52,695 nt of DNA from JAMCRM01 sp041685075 (GTDB taxonomy: Bacteria > Acidobacteriota > Terriglobia > Bryobacterales > Bryobacteraceae): positions 1 to 52,695 of the forward strand of contig JAWLGN010000004.1 of the NCBI GenBank assembly GCA_041685075.1, given 5' to 3'. The position numbers and the translations under genes were made by a program. The notes beneath the pieces were generated by a model that saw nothing but the letters and a program-made list of their open reading frames with translations, was not told where the DNA came from and searched no databases. Of this stretch, positions 1-9,460 are shown piece by piece (position 1 is the first letter of the stretch; the number at the start of each line of letters is the position of its first letter).

Positions 1-798
1 GCCTCCATCTTTCTGGGCGACTGCGGCAGCCTCACCATCGGCTTCATGCTGGGCTGCTTCGGCGTCATCTGGAGCCAGAAATCGGCCACCGCGCTGGGGA
101 TGACCGCACCTTTGATGGCCCTCTCGCTGCCGCTGCTGGATACCAGCCTGGCCATCCTCCGCCGCGTTATCCGGCTGCGCCCCATTTTCGGCGCGGACCG
201 CGCCCACATTCACCACCGCCTGCTCGATAAGGGCCTCACGCCGCGCCGCGTCACCTTCGTCCTCTACGGCGCCTCCGGCGTGGCCGCCATCTTCTCTCTC
301 CTGCAGAGTGTGGCGGTGGTGCGATTCGGCGGCCTGCTGGTGGTGCTGTTCTGCGCCGCGGCCTGGTTCGCTATCAGCCGCCTGAAGTACATGGAGTTCT
401 CCGTCGCCCGGCGGGTCTTGTTCCAGGGCATCCGCCGCATCCTCGAATCCGAGCTGCAACTGGCTACCTTCGAGCAGTCGCTATCGGCGGCCACCACCGT
501 GGAGGATTGCTGGGCCGAACTGCGCGATGCCTGCGGCCGGCTCGGTTTCGCCGAAGTTCGGCTCTTCGTGGCCGGCAAGTTCTTCCGCCACTGCTTCCAG
601 GAACTCGAGCCTGCGCGCTGCTGGGCCATGCATCTCCCGCTGGCCGACACGGGTTACATTCACGTGGCGCGCGACATCGATTGCGGTATCGAGCCGGGGG
701 CCGCCGGCCCGCTGCTGGAGACCGCGCGCAGAACACTCGACGCGAGGTTCGCCCCGCGGCACGATTTCCGTGCCATGGCGGCCTCGCCCCACGCCTGA
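1..798 (+). CDS. WecA/TagO/MraY-family undecaprenyl-phosphate sugar-1-phosphate transferase, C-terminal part
   Basis: The reading frame is open from base 1, so the N-terminus lies outside the window. The first visible residues contain GDCGS, a variant of the GDSGS motif that lines the metal/nucleotide site of polyprenyl-phosphate N-acetylhexosamine-1-phosphate transferases. HIHHRLL follows about 60 residues later, the histidine-rich cytoplasmic loop typical of WecA/TagO rather than MraY. Hydrophobic stretches between and after these motifs fit membrane helices. About 150 residues follow the last helix, longer than in minimal WecA, and I do not recognise that tail. The family transfers a sugar-1-phosphate from a UDP-sugar to undecaprenyl phosphate, the first committed step of O-antigen, teichoic acid or exopolysaccharide assembly. 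The polysaccharide-type genes downstream on the same strand support such a role. The sugar specificity cannot be read from the sequence. Confidence 0.85.
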   Translation, partial: ASIFLGDCGSLTIGFMLGCFGVIWSQKSATALGMTAPLMALSLPLLDTSLAILRRVIRLRPIFGADRAHIHHRLLDKGLTPRRVTFVLYGASGVAAIFSLLQSVAVVRFGGLLVVLFCAAAWFAISRLKYMEFSVARRVLFQGIRRILESELQLATFEQSLSAATTVEDCWAELRDACGRLGFAEVRLFVAGKFFRHCFQELEPARCWAMHLPLADTGYIHVARDIDCGIEPGAAGPLLETARRTLDARFAPRHDFRAMAASPHA

Positions 799-805
799 GA
801 ATCCG

Positions 806-2059
806 ATGACCGCTCCCGCGCCAGATCCCGTCCCGGCTTCGATCTCCGGCGAACGTCCGCGTGCATGGCGCCGCCTGGGCTGGATCGCCCCGCGCTGTGT
901 CGTTTTGTGGGTGCTTGTGGACCTCGGCCTGCGGTTCGTCCCGCTGACGTGGTTCCCCTTTCGGGATTTTCAGATCGCCCGCCGGTGGTTCCCCGCGTAC
1001 GCGCCTTTTTTGCCCGACCAGCGTATCCGCTCCTCGTACTTCGAGGGCGACGAGGCGCTTACCGGCAATTATCCGCGCACCGAGACCCGGCCGCCGTCCA
1101 CCTTCACGACGGATCCTCTGGGCTTCCGCTACACTCCCGCCGCCGCACCCGGCGCGCCGCCTGAAATCATGACCTTCCGCGGCTTCTCCTTCACCTGGGG
1201 CGCCGGTCTCTCCGACGAGGAGATCTTCCCGGTGGTGCTCTCCCGGAAGCTCAACGTCAACGTCTACGACGCCGCACGTTTCCATGAAGATCCCGAAGTG
1301 CCCGAAGATATCGACCGGCTCATAGAGCAGCTTGGTGCGCGCCCGCGCCTGGCCGTCTACGTTCACCTGGAACCCAACGGCCATACCCTCGACTGGTTTC
1401 GCCCCACCGCCCTCGACCGCGCCGGCACCGCGGTGCTCGGCGACCGCTTTGTTCGCCTGAAGCGCTCGGTCGATTACGCCGTCCTGGTGACCGCCACCTG
1501 GCTGCGCATCTCCCCGCTGAACGTCCTCTGCGTGCGCCTGTTCAAGTCGATCTCCGACGATCGCCTGCTGCCCAACGTTTACCGCGAAAGCGTGCTCCGC
1601 TTCACTCTCCCCGACGGCCGGCCGCTGCTCACGCGCCGCGACGACCTGGAGCGCGTGGAGACCGTCCTCCCCGAGGACGAAGTACGCCGCCGTGCCGAAT
1701 ACATCGCCTGGTGGCGCGACCGCCTGGCCGACCGCGGCATCGGTATGCTGGTGCTGCTGGTGCCCGAAAAGATGTCCGTCTACGGCCCGCTGCTGGGCCG
1801 TCCCGCGCAGCCCGACCCGCTGCTCAACCGCCTGGAACGCCACCTGCGCGCGCGCGGCCTGACGGTTGTTAACGGCCTTTCCGTGTTGGCCCGCGAAGCG
1901 CCCGCCGAGCTTGCCCGAGGCCGCCTGTTCTACTTCCGTGAAGACCACCACTGGAACGCGCTGGGCGTCGAGCGCCTCAGCCGCGCGGTGGCCGAAACCC
2001 TGAGAAACTCCCGCCCGGCGCCCTCGCCCGCGCCGCTCAGCGCTCAACTTCCCCACTGA
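806..2059 (+). CDS. SGNH hydrolase-like membrane-anchored protein (acyltransferase partner)
   Basis: A 417-residue protein. I chose ATG 806, 7 nt after the previous stop; the same frame is open further upstream but overlaps that gene. Residues about 28-45 form an N-terminal hydrophobic anchor. The region around residue 125, after a TDPLGFR stretch, aligns with the GDSFTxG block of SGNH hydrolases but reads GFSFTWG, so the serine (S128) is kept and the Asp is Phe. DHHW at residues 380-383 fits the C-terminal catalytic Asp/His block. It sits 4 nt before an MBOAT gene. SGNH plus MBOAT proteins (compare AlgJ/AlgX with AlgI) jointly O-acetylate exported polysaccharides, so I infer a role in acylating the glycan made by this cluster. 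Fold assignment is fairly secure; activity is uncertain because of the altered GDS motif. Confidence 0.7.
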   Translation: MTAPAPDPVPASISGERPRAWRRLGWIAPRCVVLWVLVDLGLRFVPLTWFPFRDFQIARRWFPAYAPFLPDQRIRSSYFEGDEALTGNYPRTETRPPSTFTTDPLGFRYTPAAAPGAPPEIMTFRGFSFTWGAGLSDEEIFPVVLSRKLNVNVYDAARFHEDPEVPEDIDRLIEQLGARPRLAVYVHLEPNGHTLDWFRPTALDRAGTAVLGDRFVRLKRSVDYAVLVTATWLRISPLNVLCVRLFKSISDDRLLPNVYRESVLRFTLPDGRPLLTRRDDLERVETVLPEDEVRRRAEYIAWWRDRLADRGIGMLVLLVPEKMSVYGPLLGRPAQPDPLLNRLERHLRARGLTVVNGLSVLAREAPAELARGRLFYFREDHHWNALGVERLSRAVAETLRNSRPAPSPAPLSAQLPH

Positions 2060-2063
2060 TCCC

Positions 2064-3452
2064 ATGCTCTTCAACAGCGGCATTTTCCTCTTCGCTTTCC
2101 TGCCGGTGACCTACTTCGTCTTCTGGTCGCTGCGCACGAAGAACGCCCGTTACGTCTGGCTTGCCTTCACCGGCTATGTCTTCTACGGCTACTGGAACCC
2201 GGCGTTCTGCCTCCTGATGGCCTTCTCCACCCTGGTGAGCTATCTGGCCGGCCTCGGGTTCCTGCGCTGGGGAGCGGACCCCCGCCATCGCAAGCTGTTG
2301 GTCGTGGTGCCCGTCACGGTCGATCTGCTGCTGCTGGGCTGGTTCAAGTACGTCAACTTCGGTATCGGGATCGCCAACTCGGTGCTCGGCTGGACCGGCG
2401 CCGAGCCCCTCCGGACCCTGAATATCATCCTCCCGGTAGGCATCTCCTTCTACACCTTCCACACCATCACGTACATCGTGGATTCCTACCGCGGCGTGAT
2501 CAAGCCCACGCGCAACTTCTTCGAGTTCGCCTGCTATGTTTCGCTGTTCTCCCAGTTGGTGGCCGGTCCCATCGTGCGCTTCCGCGAGTTGCAGGAGGAT
2601 CTCGATGGCATCGACGCCAAGGACCGCGCCGAAGGCCTCGATGCCGGCTGGTCGTTTTTCATCTTCGGCATGGTACAAAAGGTTCTGCTGGCCGACACCG
2701 TGGCCGCCATCATCGACCCCGCCCTGAAGGACCCCGCCGCCCTTTCCTCCGCCGGGGCATGGCTCTCGATGCTGGGCTATACCTATCAGCTCTACTTCGA
2801 TTTCGCCGGGTACAGCAACATGGCCGTGGGTCTCGGCCTGATGTTCGGGATGCACATTCCCCAGAACTTCAACTCGCCCTACAAGGCGCTGAATCCCTCG
2901 GACTTCTGGCGCCGCTGGCACATTTCGCTCTCCCGCTGCCTGCGCGATTACCTTTACATTTCGTTGGGCGGCAACCGCGACGGAGAGCGCAAGACCTATC
3001 GCAACCTCATGATCACCATGCTGCTCGGCGGCCTCTGGCACGGCGCGGCGTGGACCTTCGTCATCTGGGGCGCCTATCACGGCCTCCTGCTGGCTCTCTA
3101 TCGCCGCTTCGGGGCGGGCTGGGACCGGCTGCCCACCCTGGTCCAGCGCGCCGGCATGTTCTTCCTGGTGATTGTAGGGTGGACTTTCTTCCGCGCCGAA
3201 ACGTTTTCGCACGCGCTGGTGCTGCTGGGCCGCATGCTGGTGCCGCACGCGGGCGTGTCGCCCGTGGGGACGGGCCTGCTGGTGGCGGTCCTGGCGGTCT
3301 GCGCGGCCTTCGCGCACTTCGGCCCCAACACATTCGAACTGCGCCACCGCTGGCAGCCGGCCCCGGCGTGGGCCATGGCCGCCCTGTTGATCGGCTGTAT
3401 TATCCGCATCTACGGCGGCGAAAAGTCGCCATTTCTCTATTTCCAGTTCTAA
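2064..3452 (+). CDS. MBOAT family membrane O-acyltransferase (AlgI/DltB-like)
   Basis: A 462-residue polytopic membrane protein beginning MLFNSGIFL, typical of AlgI-type MBOAT proteins. The conserved core DFWRRWHISLSR-LRDYLYISLGG is present at about residues 285-310, followed by GGLWHGAAW, whose histidine (H326) corresponds to the essential MBOAT histidine. The length matches AlgI. The family moves acyl groups, usually acetyl, across the membrane onto polysaccharides or teichoic acids, generally with an extracytoplasmic SGNH partner. Here that partner is the gene ending 4 nt upstream, so the two are very likely co-translated. The acceptor is unknown but is presumably the product of the neighbouring glycosyltransferases. 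No clear Shine-Dalgarno lies before ATG 2064. Confidence 0.92.
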   Translation: MLFNSGIFLFAFLPVTYFVFWSLRTKNARYVWLAFTGYVFYGYWNPAFCLLMAFSTLVSYLAGLGFLRWGADPRHRKLLVVVPVTVDLLLLGWFKYVNFGIGIANSVLGWTGAEPLRTLNIILPVGISFYTFHTITYIVDSYRGVIKPTRNFFEFACYVSLFSQLVAGPIVRFRELQEDLDGIDAKDRAEGLDAGWSFFIFGMVQKVLLADTVAAIIDPALKDPAALSSAGAWLSMLGYTYQLYFDFAGYSNMAVGLGLMFGMHIPQNFNSPYKALNPSDFWRRWHISLSRCLRDYLYISLGGNRDGERKTYRNLMITMLLGGLWHGAAWTFVIWGAYHGLLLALYRRFGAGWDRLPTLVQRAGMFFLVIVGWTFFRAETFSHALVLLGRMLVPHAGVSPVGTGLLVAVLAVCAAFAHFGPNTFELRHRWQPAPAWAMAALLIGCIIRIYGGEKSPFLYFQF

Positions 3453-3487
3453 TTTGCGAGTCCGCAATCCGCTTGTGTAGGAACCCA

Positions 3488-4297
3488 ATGCTTCAGTCCT
3501 CTCTGACCTATCTCCTCAGGAACACGCCCTATTTTCGAGGCAAACCCAGACTGGCCGCCCGCCTGGTCCCTCCACGTGGGGAGCGCTGCGCCACAATCTT
3601 TGGCCTGCGCGTGCCGCTAGATCTCAGCGATGTCATCCAAAGGGACATCTACACCGGCATCTTCGAACCCGCTGAAACCAGGTTTGTGAAATCCTTTCTG
3701 AAACCCGGCATGACGTTCGTCGATGTAGGAGCGAACGTGGGGTACTACACCTGGCTGGCGGCATCTTTGGTGAGGGAGTCCGGACGGGTACTGGCCTTCG
3801 AACCGGCCCCCTATGCTTTCCACCGGCTCAAGACCGCTATGGCCTGGAATCACGTGTTCTGGACTGCTTGCCACAATGTAGCCCTGAGCGACCAGGAGGG
3901 CGGCCTCACGCTGTACATCCCGCCGGAATCACGGGGGAATCACAACGCCAGCGCGATCCCTTATTGCGAAGGCATGACCGCGGTCAGCGTCCCCTCGACA
4001 ACCCTCGATCGTGCGCTTGAAACGGCCGGCCTGGAGCGCATCGACCTGCTCAAGGCCGACATCGAGGGCCACGAGTCGGCATTCCTGCGGGGAGCGGAAC
4101 GGACGGCGCGCGCCGGCGGGTTACGCGCCGTGCTCTGCGAGTTCAACCAGGACTGCCTGGCTCGTGCGAACTCCAGTCCCGCGGAGTTGGAAGCATGGTT
4201 TGCCTCCCACGGCTTCGAATGCGTCCGGGAGTTCCCCTCCAAGTGGGCGTGTGTTGCCAACCGGCTGTTCATCTATCAGGGGCGGAGGATAGTGTAA
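3488..4297 (+). CDS. FkbM family SAM-dependent methyltransferase
   Basis: A 269-residue protein; ATG 3488 is chosen because the longer in-frame extension runs through the MBOAT gene in another frame. Motif I of the SAM-binding fold is clear: TFVDVGANVGYYTWL at residues 76-90, followed by an acidic FEP motif (LAFEPAPY). The later block with DLLKADIEGHE is the FkbM-family signature containing the conserved acidic post-motif. FkbM methyltransferases O-methylate sugars or polyketide hydroxyls. Between an MBOAT pair and a glycosyltransferase, the likely substrate is a sugar of a surface polysaccharide. The gene starts 35 nt after the MBOAT stop and is probably in the same transcript. Confidence 0.88.
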   Translation: MLQSSLTYLLRNTPYFRGKPRLAARLVPPRGERCATIFGLRVPLDLSDVIQRDIYTGIFEPAETRFVKSFLKPGMTFVDVGANVGYYTWLAASLVRESGRVLAFEPAPYAFHRLKTAMAWNHVFWTACHNVALSDQEGGLTLYIPPESRGNHNASAIPYCEGMTAVSVPSTTLDRALETAGLERIDLLKADIEGHESAFLRGAERTARAGGLRAVLCEFNQDCLARANSSPAELEAWFASHGFECVREFPSKWACVANRLFIYQGRRIV

Positions 4298-4319
4298 GGC
4301 CTGGGTTAACCATCGAACT

Positions 4320-5225
4320 ATGAAACGCTCTGCTATCACGGTTGTCATTCCCGCCTTTAACTGCGGGCAGTATCTTCCGGTTGCTCTGGCGAGCGCCCTA
4401 CGCTCGCCCGCCGAGGAAATCCTGGTGGCGGAGCACGGCAGCCAGGACAACACGCTGGAAGTCGCGCACCACTGCCGCGATCGTTACCCGGGCCGCATTT
4501 GCGTACTCGAAACCGAGGAGCGCATTCCCGTGGTGGGGGTCAATCTGAACCGCGCCTTCCGCCACGTTCGTACGCCGTTTGTGGTCCGGCTGGACGGCGA
4601 CGACATTCTGCGAACGGGTCACATCCGCCACGCCCAGGCGCGTTTCGCGGCCGAGAGCCGGCTGGGTGTCGTCAGCGGCCTCTACTCCGGCATCGGACCG
4701 CGGGACTACCTCGATCCCGACGGCCTGCCACCGGACCCGGAGATCGATCCGGAACGGTACCGCCAACTCTCGGGACTCGATGCGGCGCGCTTCGTGCTCG
4801 GCTGGGTGCCGCCGATGGCTTCCACCGGCACCGTTTTCCGCATCGCGGCGTGGGAGGACGCCGGGGGGTTCGACGAAAGCCTCACCTGGGGCGAGGACTG
4901 GGAGCTTTGGTTCCGCGTGGCGCGCCGGTGGGAGGTAGGCTATTTCCTCTCGGAGATCGCCTATTATCGCCGGAACGAAGGCGGCCTCAGTTCCGACCAC
5001 CTGCGGGCGGACCGCCTCTGCTACCAGTACGACGCGGTTTACCGCGCCGCCAGAAAGGTCTGGCCCGAGCCTGAACTGCGGGCTGCCTTCCGCAAGGCCT
5101 TCCTGCGCAGCGCGCGCACCTACTGCGGCTCCGCGGTGCGCGCCCTTCGCCGGCGGCGGTTCACCGAAGTGCCCGCACGGGCCATGCGCGGGCTGGCCGG
5201 ATTGGCGAGGGCGGCGGCGGCATGA
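4320..5225 (+). CDS. glycosyltransferase family 2
   Basis: A 301-residue GT-A fold enzyme. The start ITVVIPAFNCGQYL is the classic nucleotide-sugar-binding beta strand of GT2 proteins. DGDD at residues 92-95 provides the DxD metal/UDP-sugar motif. FDESLTWGEDWELWFRV carries the ED pair usually holding the catalytic base. No membrane segment is obvious, so it is probably a cytoplasmic or peripheral enzyme that adds a sugar to a lipid-linked glycan. It begins 22 nt after the FkbM gene and ends the plus-strand run; the next gene is convergent, 11 nt away. No convincing Shine-Dalgarno precedes ATG 4320. Confidence 0.9.
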   Translation: MKRSAITVVIPAFNCGQYLPVALASALRSPAEEILVAEHGSQDNTLEVAHHCRDRYPGRICVLETEERIPVVGVNLNRAFRHVRTPFVVRLDGDDILRTGHIRHAQARFAAESRLGVVSGLYSGIGPRDYLDPDGLPPDPEIDPERYRQLSGLDAARFVLGWVPPMASTGTVFRIAAWEDAGGFDESLTWGEDWELWFRVARRWEVGYFLSEIAYYRRNEGGLSSDHLRADRLCYQYDAVYRAARKVWPEPELRAAFRKAFLRSARTYCGSAVRALRRRRFTEVPARAMRGLAGLARAAAA

Positions 5226-5236
5226 GCTGCCGCGTT

Positions 5237-6619
5237 TCAGGGTACCGCCGGCGCGGGGCAAACCGAGGGAGGCTGCTCGGCCTTGTGCGGACGCCCGTCG
5301 CCCAGCGCTCCACGGCCGTTGCGCTGGTAGCAGTTGGGGCCCAGCTCGATATTGCGGATGGCGTTCGCGCCGGCCTTCTCTTCCATGAACACGCCGTACC
5401 AGGCGTTGTCCGCCAGGGTGTTGGAATGAATCGATACGCCATCCACGCTGCCGCCGTTGGTCAGGATGAGGATGCCGTTCTCCACCCTGCCGCGGATCTG
5501 GTTGCCCGTGATCTCCACTCCACGGATCTCCACCCCGCGGTCCGCTATCAGTCGAATCCCCTGCTTGCCGGCATCTCCACGCTCGATCCGGTTACCCTGC
5601 ACCAGCAGGTCCCTGGTTTCGCACAACAACGAAATGCCTGCCTGGAGTGTGTTACGGATGGTGTTGTTCACAAACCGGCCGGTTACCGGCCCGCGGGCGG
5701 CGTAGATGCCGGATTCGATATCCCCGTCGAGTATATTGTTCTCCACCACGATGGTTTCGGCGTTGCCCAACTCGGAACCCAACTGGATGCCGCCGCCGCT
5801 GTACCGGCTGCCGCCGGTGCCCTGAAATCGGTTGTCCGCCAGCCGCGTCGTGCCGCGCGCATCGGCGGGCGCCACCACTTTGATCCCCGACCACAGCAGG
5901 TTCTCCCCCACGTTGCGCTCCACCACGGCCGAATACGCGTGCACCACGATCGCGGTGCCCCCGATATGATGCAGCCGGTTGTCCAGCACCCGCGGGCGCC
6001 ATTCGTAGAATTCGCGTTTCTCGTTGCCGAGCCAGATGCCGCGCGTGGCGTTGACGATCTCGCCCTCCGCGTTGTACAGAATGCCGGTGTTGGCGATCAG
6101 GTTCCCGGTGTAGAGATTGTCGCGGTTGCCCCACCCGAGGATGGCGGCGTGCGCCGGGTAGCCGATATCGGTGATGGTGTTATTGCGCACAACGGTTTCC
6201 ACGCAGCGCTCCAGGGCAATGGCGGCCACCCCGACATTACCGCCGTCGATGGCGAGATCCGCGACCGTGCAGCCGTGGCAGGAGTTGAGGCGCAACAGGA
6301 TGCGGTTGTGATTCGGCGCCAGCGCCTGAAATCCCCCGCCTTGGGTCCCCATCACCGTGACACCGCGGCGGTCGCGCAGCAACAGTTCCGAAGGACCGAT
6401 GGCAGCCTTGCAGGGGACCAGCAAAGTGGCGTTGTCCGGCAGCGCCTCCAGCGCCGCCTGCACCGCGGGTCCGTCGTCGCTGCCGTCGCATACCGCGCCG
6501 AACGACCGGATGTTCAGTTCAAATCCCGGACTTCCCTGCTTCGAGGTCTGCGCCGCTCCGTACGGCGCCAGCAGCATGGCGGCGAAAGAGGCAACAGCGA
6601 GATATCCCATCGAGTGCAT
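5237..6619 (-). CDS. secreted right-handed parallel beta-helix protein (pectate-lyase-3-like)
   Basis: A 460-residue protein with an N-terminal signal peptide (MHSMGYLAVASFAAMLLA, probable cleavage after GAA). The mature protein opens with NIRSFGAVCDGSDDGPAVQAAL, the hallmark of the pectate-lyase-3/rhamnogalacturonase-type beta-helix. Many short repeats built on NN.I.D, G-rich turns and alternating hydrophobics follow, consistent with about a dozen beta-helix coils. Such proteins bind or cleave polysaccharides outside the cell. No specific catalytic residues can be assigned. It is clearly paralogous to the N-terminal half of the protein at 12146-15541, which lies on the same strand on the far side of the two glycosidase-like genes. 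The start could instead be the internal Met four codons later. Confidence 0.85.
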   Translation of the reverse strand: MHSMGYLAVASFAAMLLAPYGAAQTSKQGSPGFELNIRSFGAVCDGSDDGPAVQAALEALPDNATLLVPCKAAIGPSELLLRDRRGVTVMGTQGGGFQALAPNHNRILLRLNSCHGCTVADLAIDGGNVGVAAIALERCVETVVRNNTITDIGYPAHAAILGWGNRDNLYTGNLIANTGILYNAEGEIVNATRGIWLGNEKREFYEWRPRVLDNRLHHIGGTAIVVHAYSAVVERNVGENLLWSGIKVVAPADARGTTRLADNRFQGTGGSRYSGGGIQLGSELGNAETIVVENNILDGDIESGIYAARGPVTGRFVNNTIRNTLQAGISLLCETRDLLVQGNRIERGDAGKQGIRLIADRGVEIRGVEITGNQIRGRVENGILILTNGGSVDGVSIHSNTLADNAWYGVFMEEKAGANAIRNIELGPNCYQRNGRGALGDGRPHKAEQPPSVCPAPAVP

Positions 6620-6766
6620 GTCGATAACCCGGTAGATTCAGAGTGGCACAGTGGAGCTTGGATTGTAAATAGCGCATGTCGCGCAAAGTAACTTATTTAC
6701 CCTCCTGGTATCACCCCGTGCCGGTCCCGCACCGGGCTACGACCGGCACTTAGAGAGGACGACACG

Positions 6767-9370
6767 ATGAAAAAGCAAAGGACACCGTTCCGCCCTGCTC
6801 CCCTGGTCGCGGCCATGCTGCTAACCGGCGCGGCCGCGGCTCAGCCACCGGTGATCACAGCGGTGGCCAACTCCGCCAGCTACGAGGCCAGCGTCATCTC
6901 GCCCGGCACCCTGGTGATCGTATGGGGCGAACGCCTGGGCCCCGACGAACTGGAGAGCGCGGTCCCCGGGGAGGACGGACTGCTGGCCGATACCCTGGCG
7001 GGCACCCGCGTGTACTTTAACGATACTCCGGCGCCGCTGCTCTATGCTTCCGCCACCCAGGTGGCCGCCGTAACACCCGTTTCCCTGTCCCCGGGATCCC
7101 CGGTCACGGTGCGCGCCGAGTACCAGGGCCTCTCGGAGCCTTTCGTGGTTCCGGTGGTTCCAACCAGCCCGGGCATCTTCACCCTCGACGCTTCCGGACG
7201 CGGCGGCGCCGTCGCTCTGAACGAGAGCGGCGCCATCAATGCGCCGGACGAACCGGCGGCCGCCAACTCGGAGCTGATCTTCTATATCACCGGAGCCGGC
7301 CAGACCGAACCTCTCGAAACAGCCGGCGGCGCCGCCCGGGGTGCATGGCGCGCGGTCGCCCAGCCGGTCGCCGTCGCCATCGGCGGCGCCGAAGCCGCCG
7401 TCGTCGAAGCCGTAGCCGCTCCCCTCATGGTCCCCGGCGTCTCGCGGATTCGGGTTCAGGTGCCCCCGGATGCCCCTTCGGGCGGCCACGCCTTTCTTTC
7501 CGTTCAGGTGGGAGGCACGGAGGCGCAGCACGGCGTAACGGTGGCGGTTACCGGCACCCCGCAGGCGCTGCCTGCCCCGCCCGCGCCACCCGCGGTCTCC
7601 GTCCCGGAGCCCGGCCGCGTGGAGGTGGCGCTCTCCGGTCCCGTCCCCGAAGACGCGCTGCACGTGCGGCTGGAGCGCAGCACGTCGCCGTCGGACGGCT
7701 TTACCGAAATCGCCGTGCTGCCCACCACCGACCCCTCTTATGCCGACACCTCTGTGGCGCCCTCAGCGACTTACTATTACCGTGCGCGCTTTGAGACCGC
7801 CGCGGGCTTCACCGGCCCCTCGGGAGCCGTACCCGCGAGCACTCCCCCGCAGGCGCCCGCTCCCGCGGATTTTCGCGCCGTCGCCGGGTCGCACTCGGAG
7901 GTGAAACTGGAGTGGTCCGCCACCGGTGAGCCCGGCACGATGCGCATCGAACGGAAAACGCCCTCAGGCAACTGGCGGGAGATTGCCACCGTCCCCCGCT
8001 CCGCCGGGTCCTACCGGAATCGAGGGCTCACTCCAGGAACTGTCTACACCTACCGCGTACGCTCCGAAGCCGGGGGCGCCCTTTCCGCCTATGCCGAAGC
8101 TTCGGTGCGAACCCCGGCCTTCAAGGCTGCCGCCGGCCCGCCCTCGATCCACCCCGCCGAATCCCGGCGCCTGCGCTGGAACGGCGGCATGTGGTATCCC
8201 GTGGGATACTACCCCGCCGTCGGCGCGCTGACCAGCGACCAGTACGATTACGCGAATTTCTACAGAAGACTTCTGGATCGCCTGGCCGACAACAAGATCG
8301 ATTACATGCGCGCCGTCTTTACCATGGGGCAGCCGTACGGCGACTCCATGACGGTCTACCAGCGCACCGGCCCCGGCCTTGCCGCCGACGGGCGGCCGAA
8401 GTTCGATCTTACCCGCTTCAACCAGACTTACTTCGATTACTGGCGCGCCGTGGCCGTCTACGCCTATAGCAAAGGCATCGTCCTCCAGCTTTGCATCTAC
8501 GATCTATGGCACAACCGCGACATGATCGTGCAGGAGAATAGCCCCGCCAGGACCTGGGGCATGAAATACGACTTCTATTATGGCGAGAATAACATCAACG
8601 GCGTTTCCACCGCCAACCATACGGAGTGGATGAACGCGGACCACCCCGTGTTCGGATATCACCAGGCCCTGGTCCGCAAGCTGGTGGACACCATGGGGGA
8701 CCTGCCCAACATCGTCTGGGAGATCGGCAACGAAACCGGCCGCACCGATTGGGAAGAGCGCATGGCCGATTTTCTCACCGAGTACGAGCGGTCCCGCGGC
8801 CTGCCCGTGCGGCTGGTCATACCGCGCGATCTGCCGGGCCATCAACTGGTCCCTGGGCAATGCGTCGCCGACCCCGTCGAGGTCCATACCGGGCTGGTGG
8901 CCGATTACTCGCGGAACGTGCCGCTGATCACCGATAACGACTGCATCGACGCCGGCAATGCCGACGCCCGCAGGCGCCGTGCCTGGGCCGCCTTCACCGC
9001 CGGCGCCCACATCAGCCTGTTTCATTTCGAACTCGGCAGGTCCGGGGTTCTCGACTCCCAGGACGCTCTCGACGGCATGCGTTACCTCGGTTACCTGCGC
9101 ACCTTTGTGGACGAAATGGGCGTGAACCTGTTGGGGATGCGCCCCTCCGACAACCTGGTGAGCAATGGCTGGGCTTATGCGCAACCCGGCCGCGAATACA
9201 TCATCTATTTGATTACGGGCGGCAGCACAACCGTAAGCGGTCTGCCTGGCGCCTACGACGCGGTGTGGTTCGATCCCCGCTCCGGCCGCACTCAAACGGC
9301 CGGCGCCGGGCCGGTCTTCACCGCGCCCGACACGAACGACTGGGTCCTGTACATTCGAGCACGAAATTAG
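6767..9370 (+). CDS. secreted multidomain protein: Solibacter-type N-terminal domain, FnIII-like domains, clan GH-A-like glycosidase domain
   Basis: An 867-residue protein with a signal peptide (cleavage near AAAAQ, residue about 25). Residues about 27-263 match the domain seen in many Bryobacterales secreted proteins (NSASYE...ISPGTLVIVWGERLGP; TIGR03437-type). Two fibronectin-III-like modules follow (about 277-460). From about 465 a TIM-barrel glycosidase-like region starts with WNGGMWYPVGYYP and contains NIVWEIGNETG with E656 after Asn, as at the acid/base position of clan GH-A enzymes. No obvious nucleophile Glu is visible; the equivalent strand reads PLITDNDC. A small beta domain closes the protein, as in DUF4038/GH140-type enzymes. 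It is followed 90 nt later by a close tandem paralogue. I infer an extracellular carbohydrate-binding or -cleaving role, with substrate unknown. Confidence 0.8.
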   Translation: MKKQRTPFRPAPLVAAMLLTGAAAAQPPVITAVANSASYEASVISPGTLVIVWGERLGPDELESAVPGEDGLLADTLAGTRVYFNDTPAPLLYASATQVAAVTPVSLSPGSPVTVRAEYQGLSEPFVVPVVPTSPGIFTLDASGRGGAVALNESGAINAPDEPAAANSELIFYITGAGQTEPLETAGGAARGAWRAVAQPVAVAIGGAEAAVVEAVAAPLMVPGVSRIRVQVPPDAPSGGHAFLSVQVGGTEAQHGVTVAVTGTPQALPAPPAPPAVSVPEPGRVEVALSGPVPEDALHVRLERSTSPSDGFTEIAVLPTTDPSYADTSVAPSATYYYRARFETAAGFTGPSGAVPASTPPQAPAPADFRAVAGSHSEVKLEWSATGEPGTMRIERKTPSGNWREIATVPRSAGSYRNRGLTPGTVYTYRVRSEAGGALSAYAEASVRTPAFKAAAGPPSIHPAESRRLRWNGGMWYPVGYYPAVGALTSDQYDYANFYRRLLDRLADNKIDYMRAVFTMGQPYGDSMTVYQRTGPGLAADGRPKFDLTRFNQTYFDYWRAVAVYAYSKGIVLQLCIYDLWHNRDMIVQENSPARTWGMKYDFYYGENNINGVSTANHTEWMNADHPVFGYHQALVRKLVDTMGDLPNIVWEIGNETGRTDWEERMADFLTEYERSRGLPVRLVIPRDLPGHQLVPGQCVADPVEVHTGLVADYSRNVPLITDNDCIDAGNADARRRRAWAAFTAGAHISLFHFELGRSGVLDSQDALDGMRYLGYLRTFVDEMGVNLLGMRPSDNLVSNGWAYAQPGREYIIYLITGGSTTVSGLPGAYDAVWFDPRSGRTQTAGAGPVFTAPDTNDWVLYIRARN

Positions 9371-9460
9371 AGACTCCGCTGCGGGCTTTTACCGCAAGCG
9401 GGTCCCACGACTGCCGCGGCCTGCCCGGACCTGCCGGCAAGCCGCTCTAACGCGCCACTG

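Noticed and set aside
5222..6691. 489-codon open frame antisense to the smaller beta-helix gene
   Set aside because: It is a shadow of a well-supported secreted protein; no start signal or family motif.
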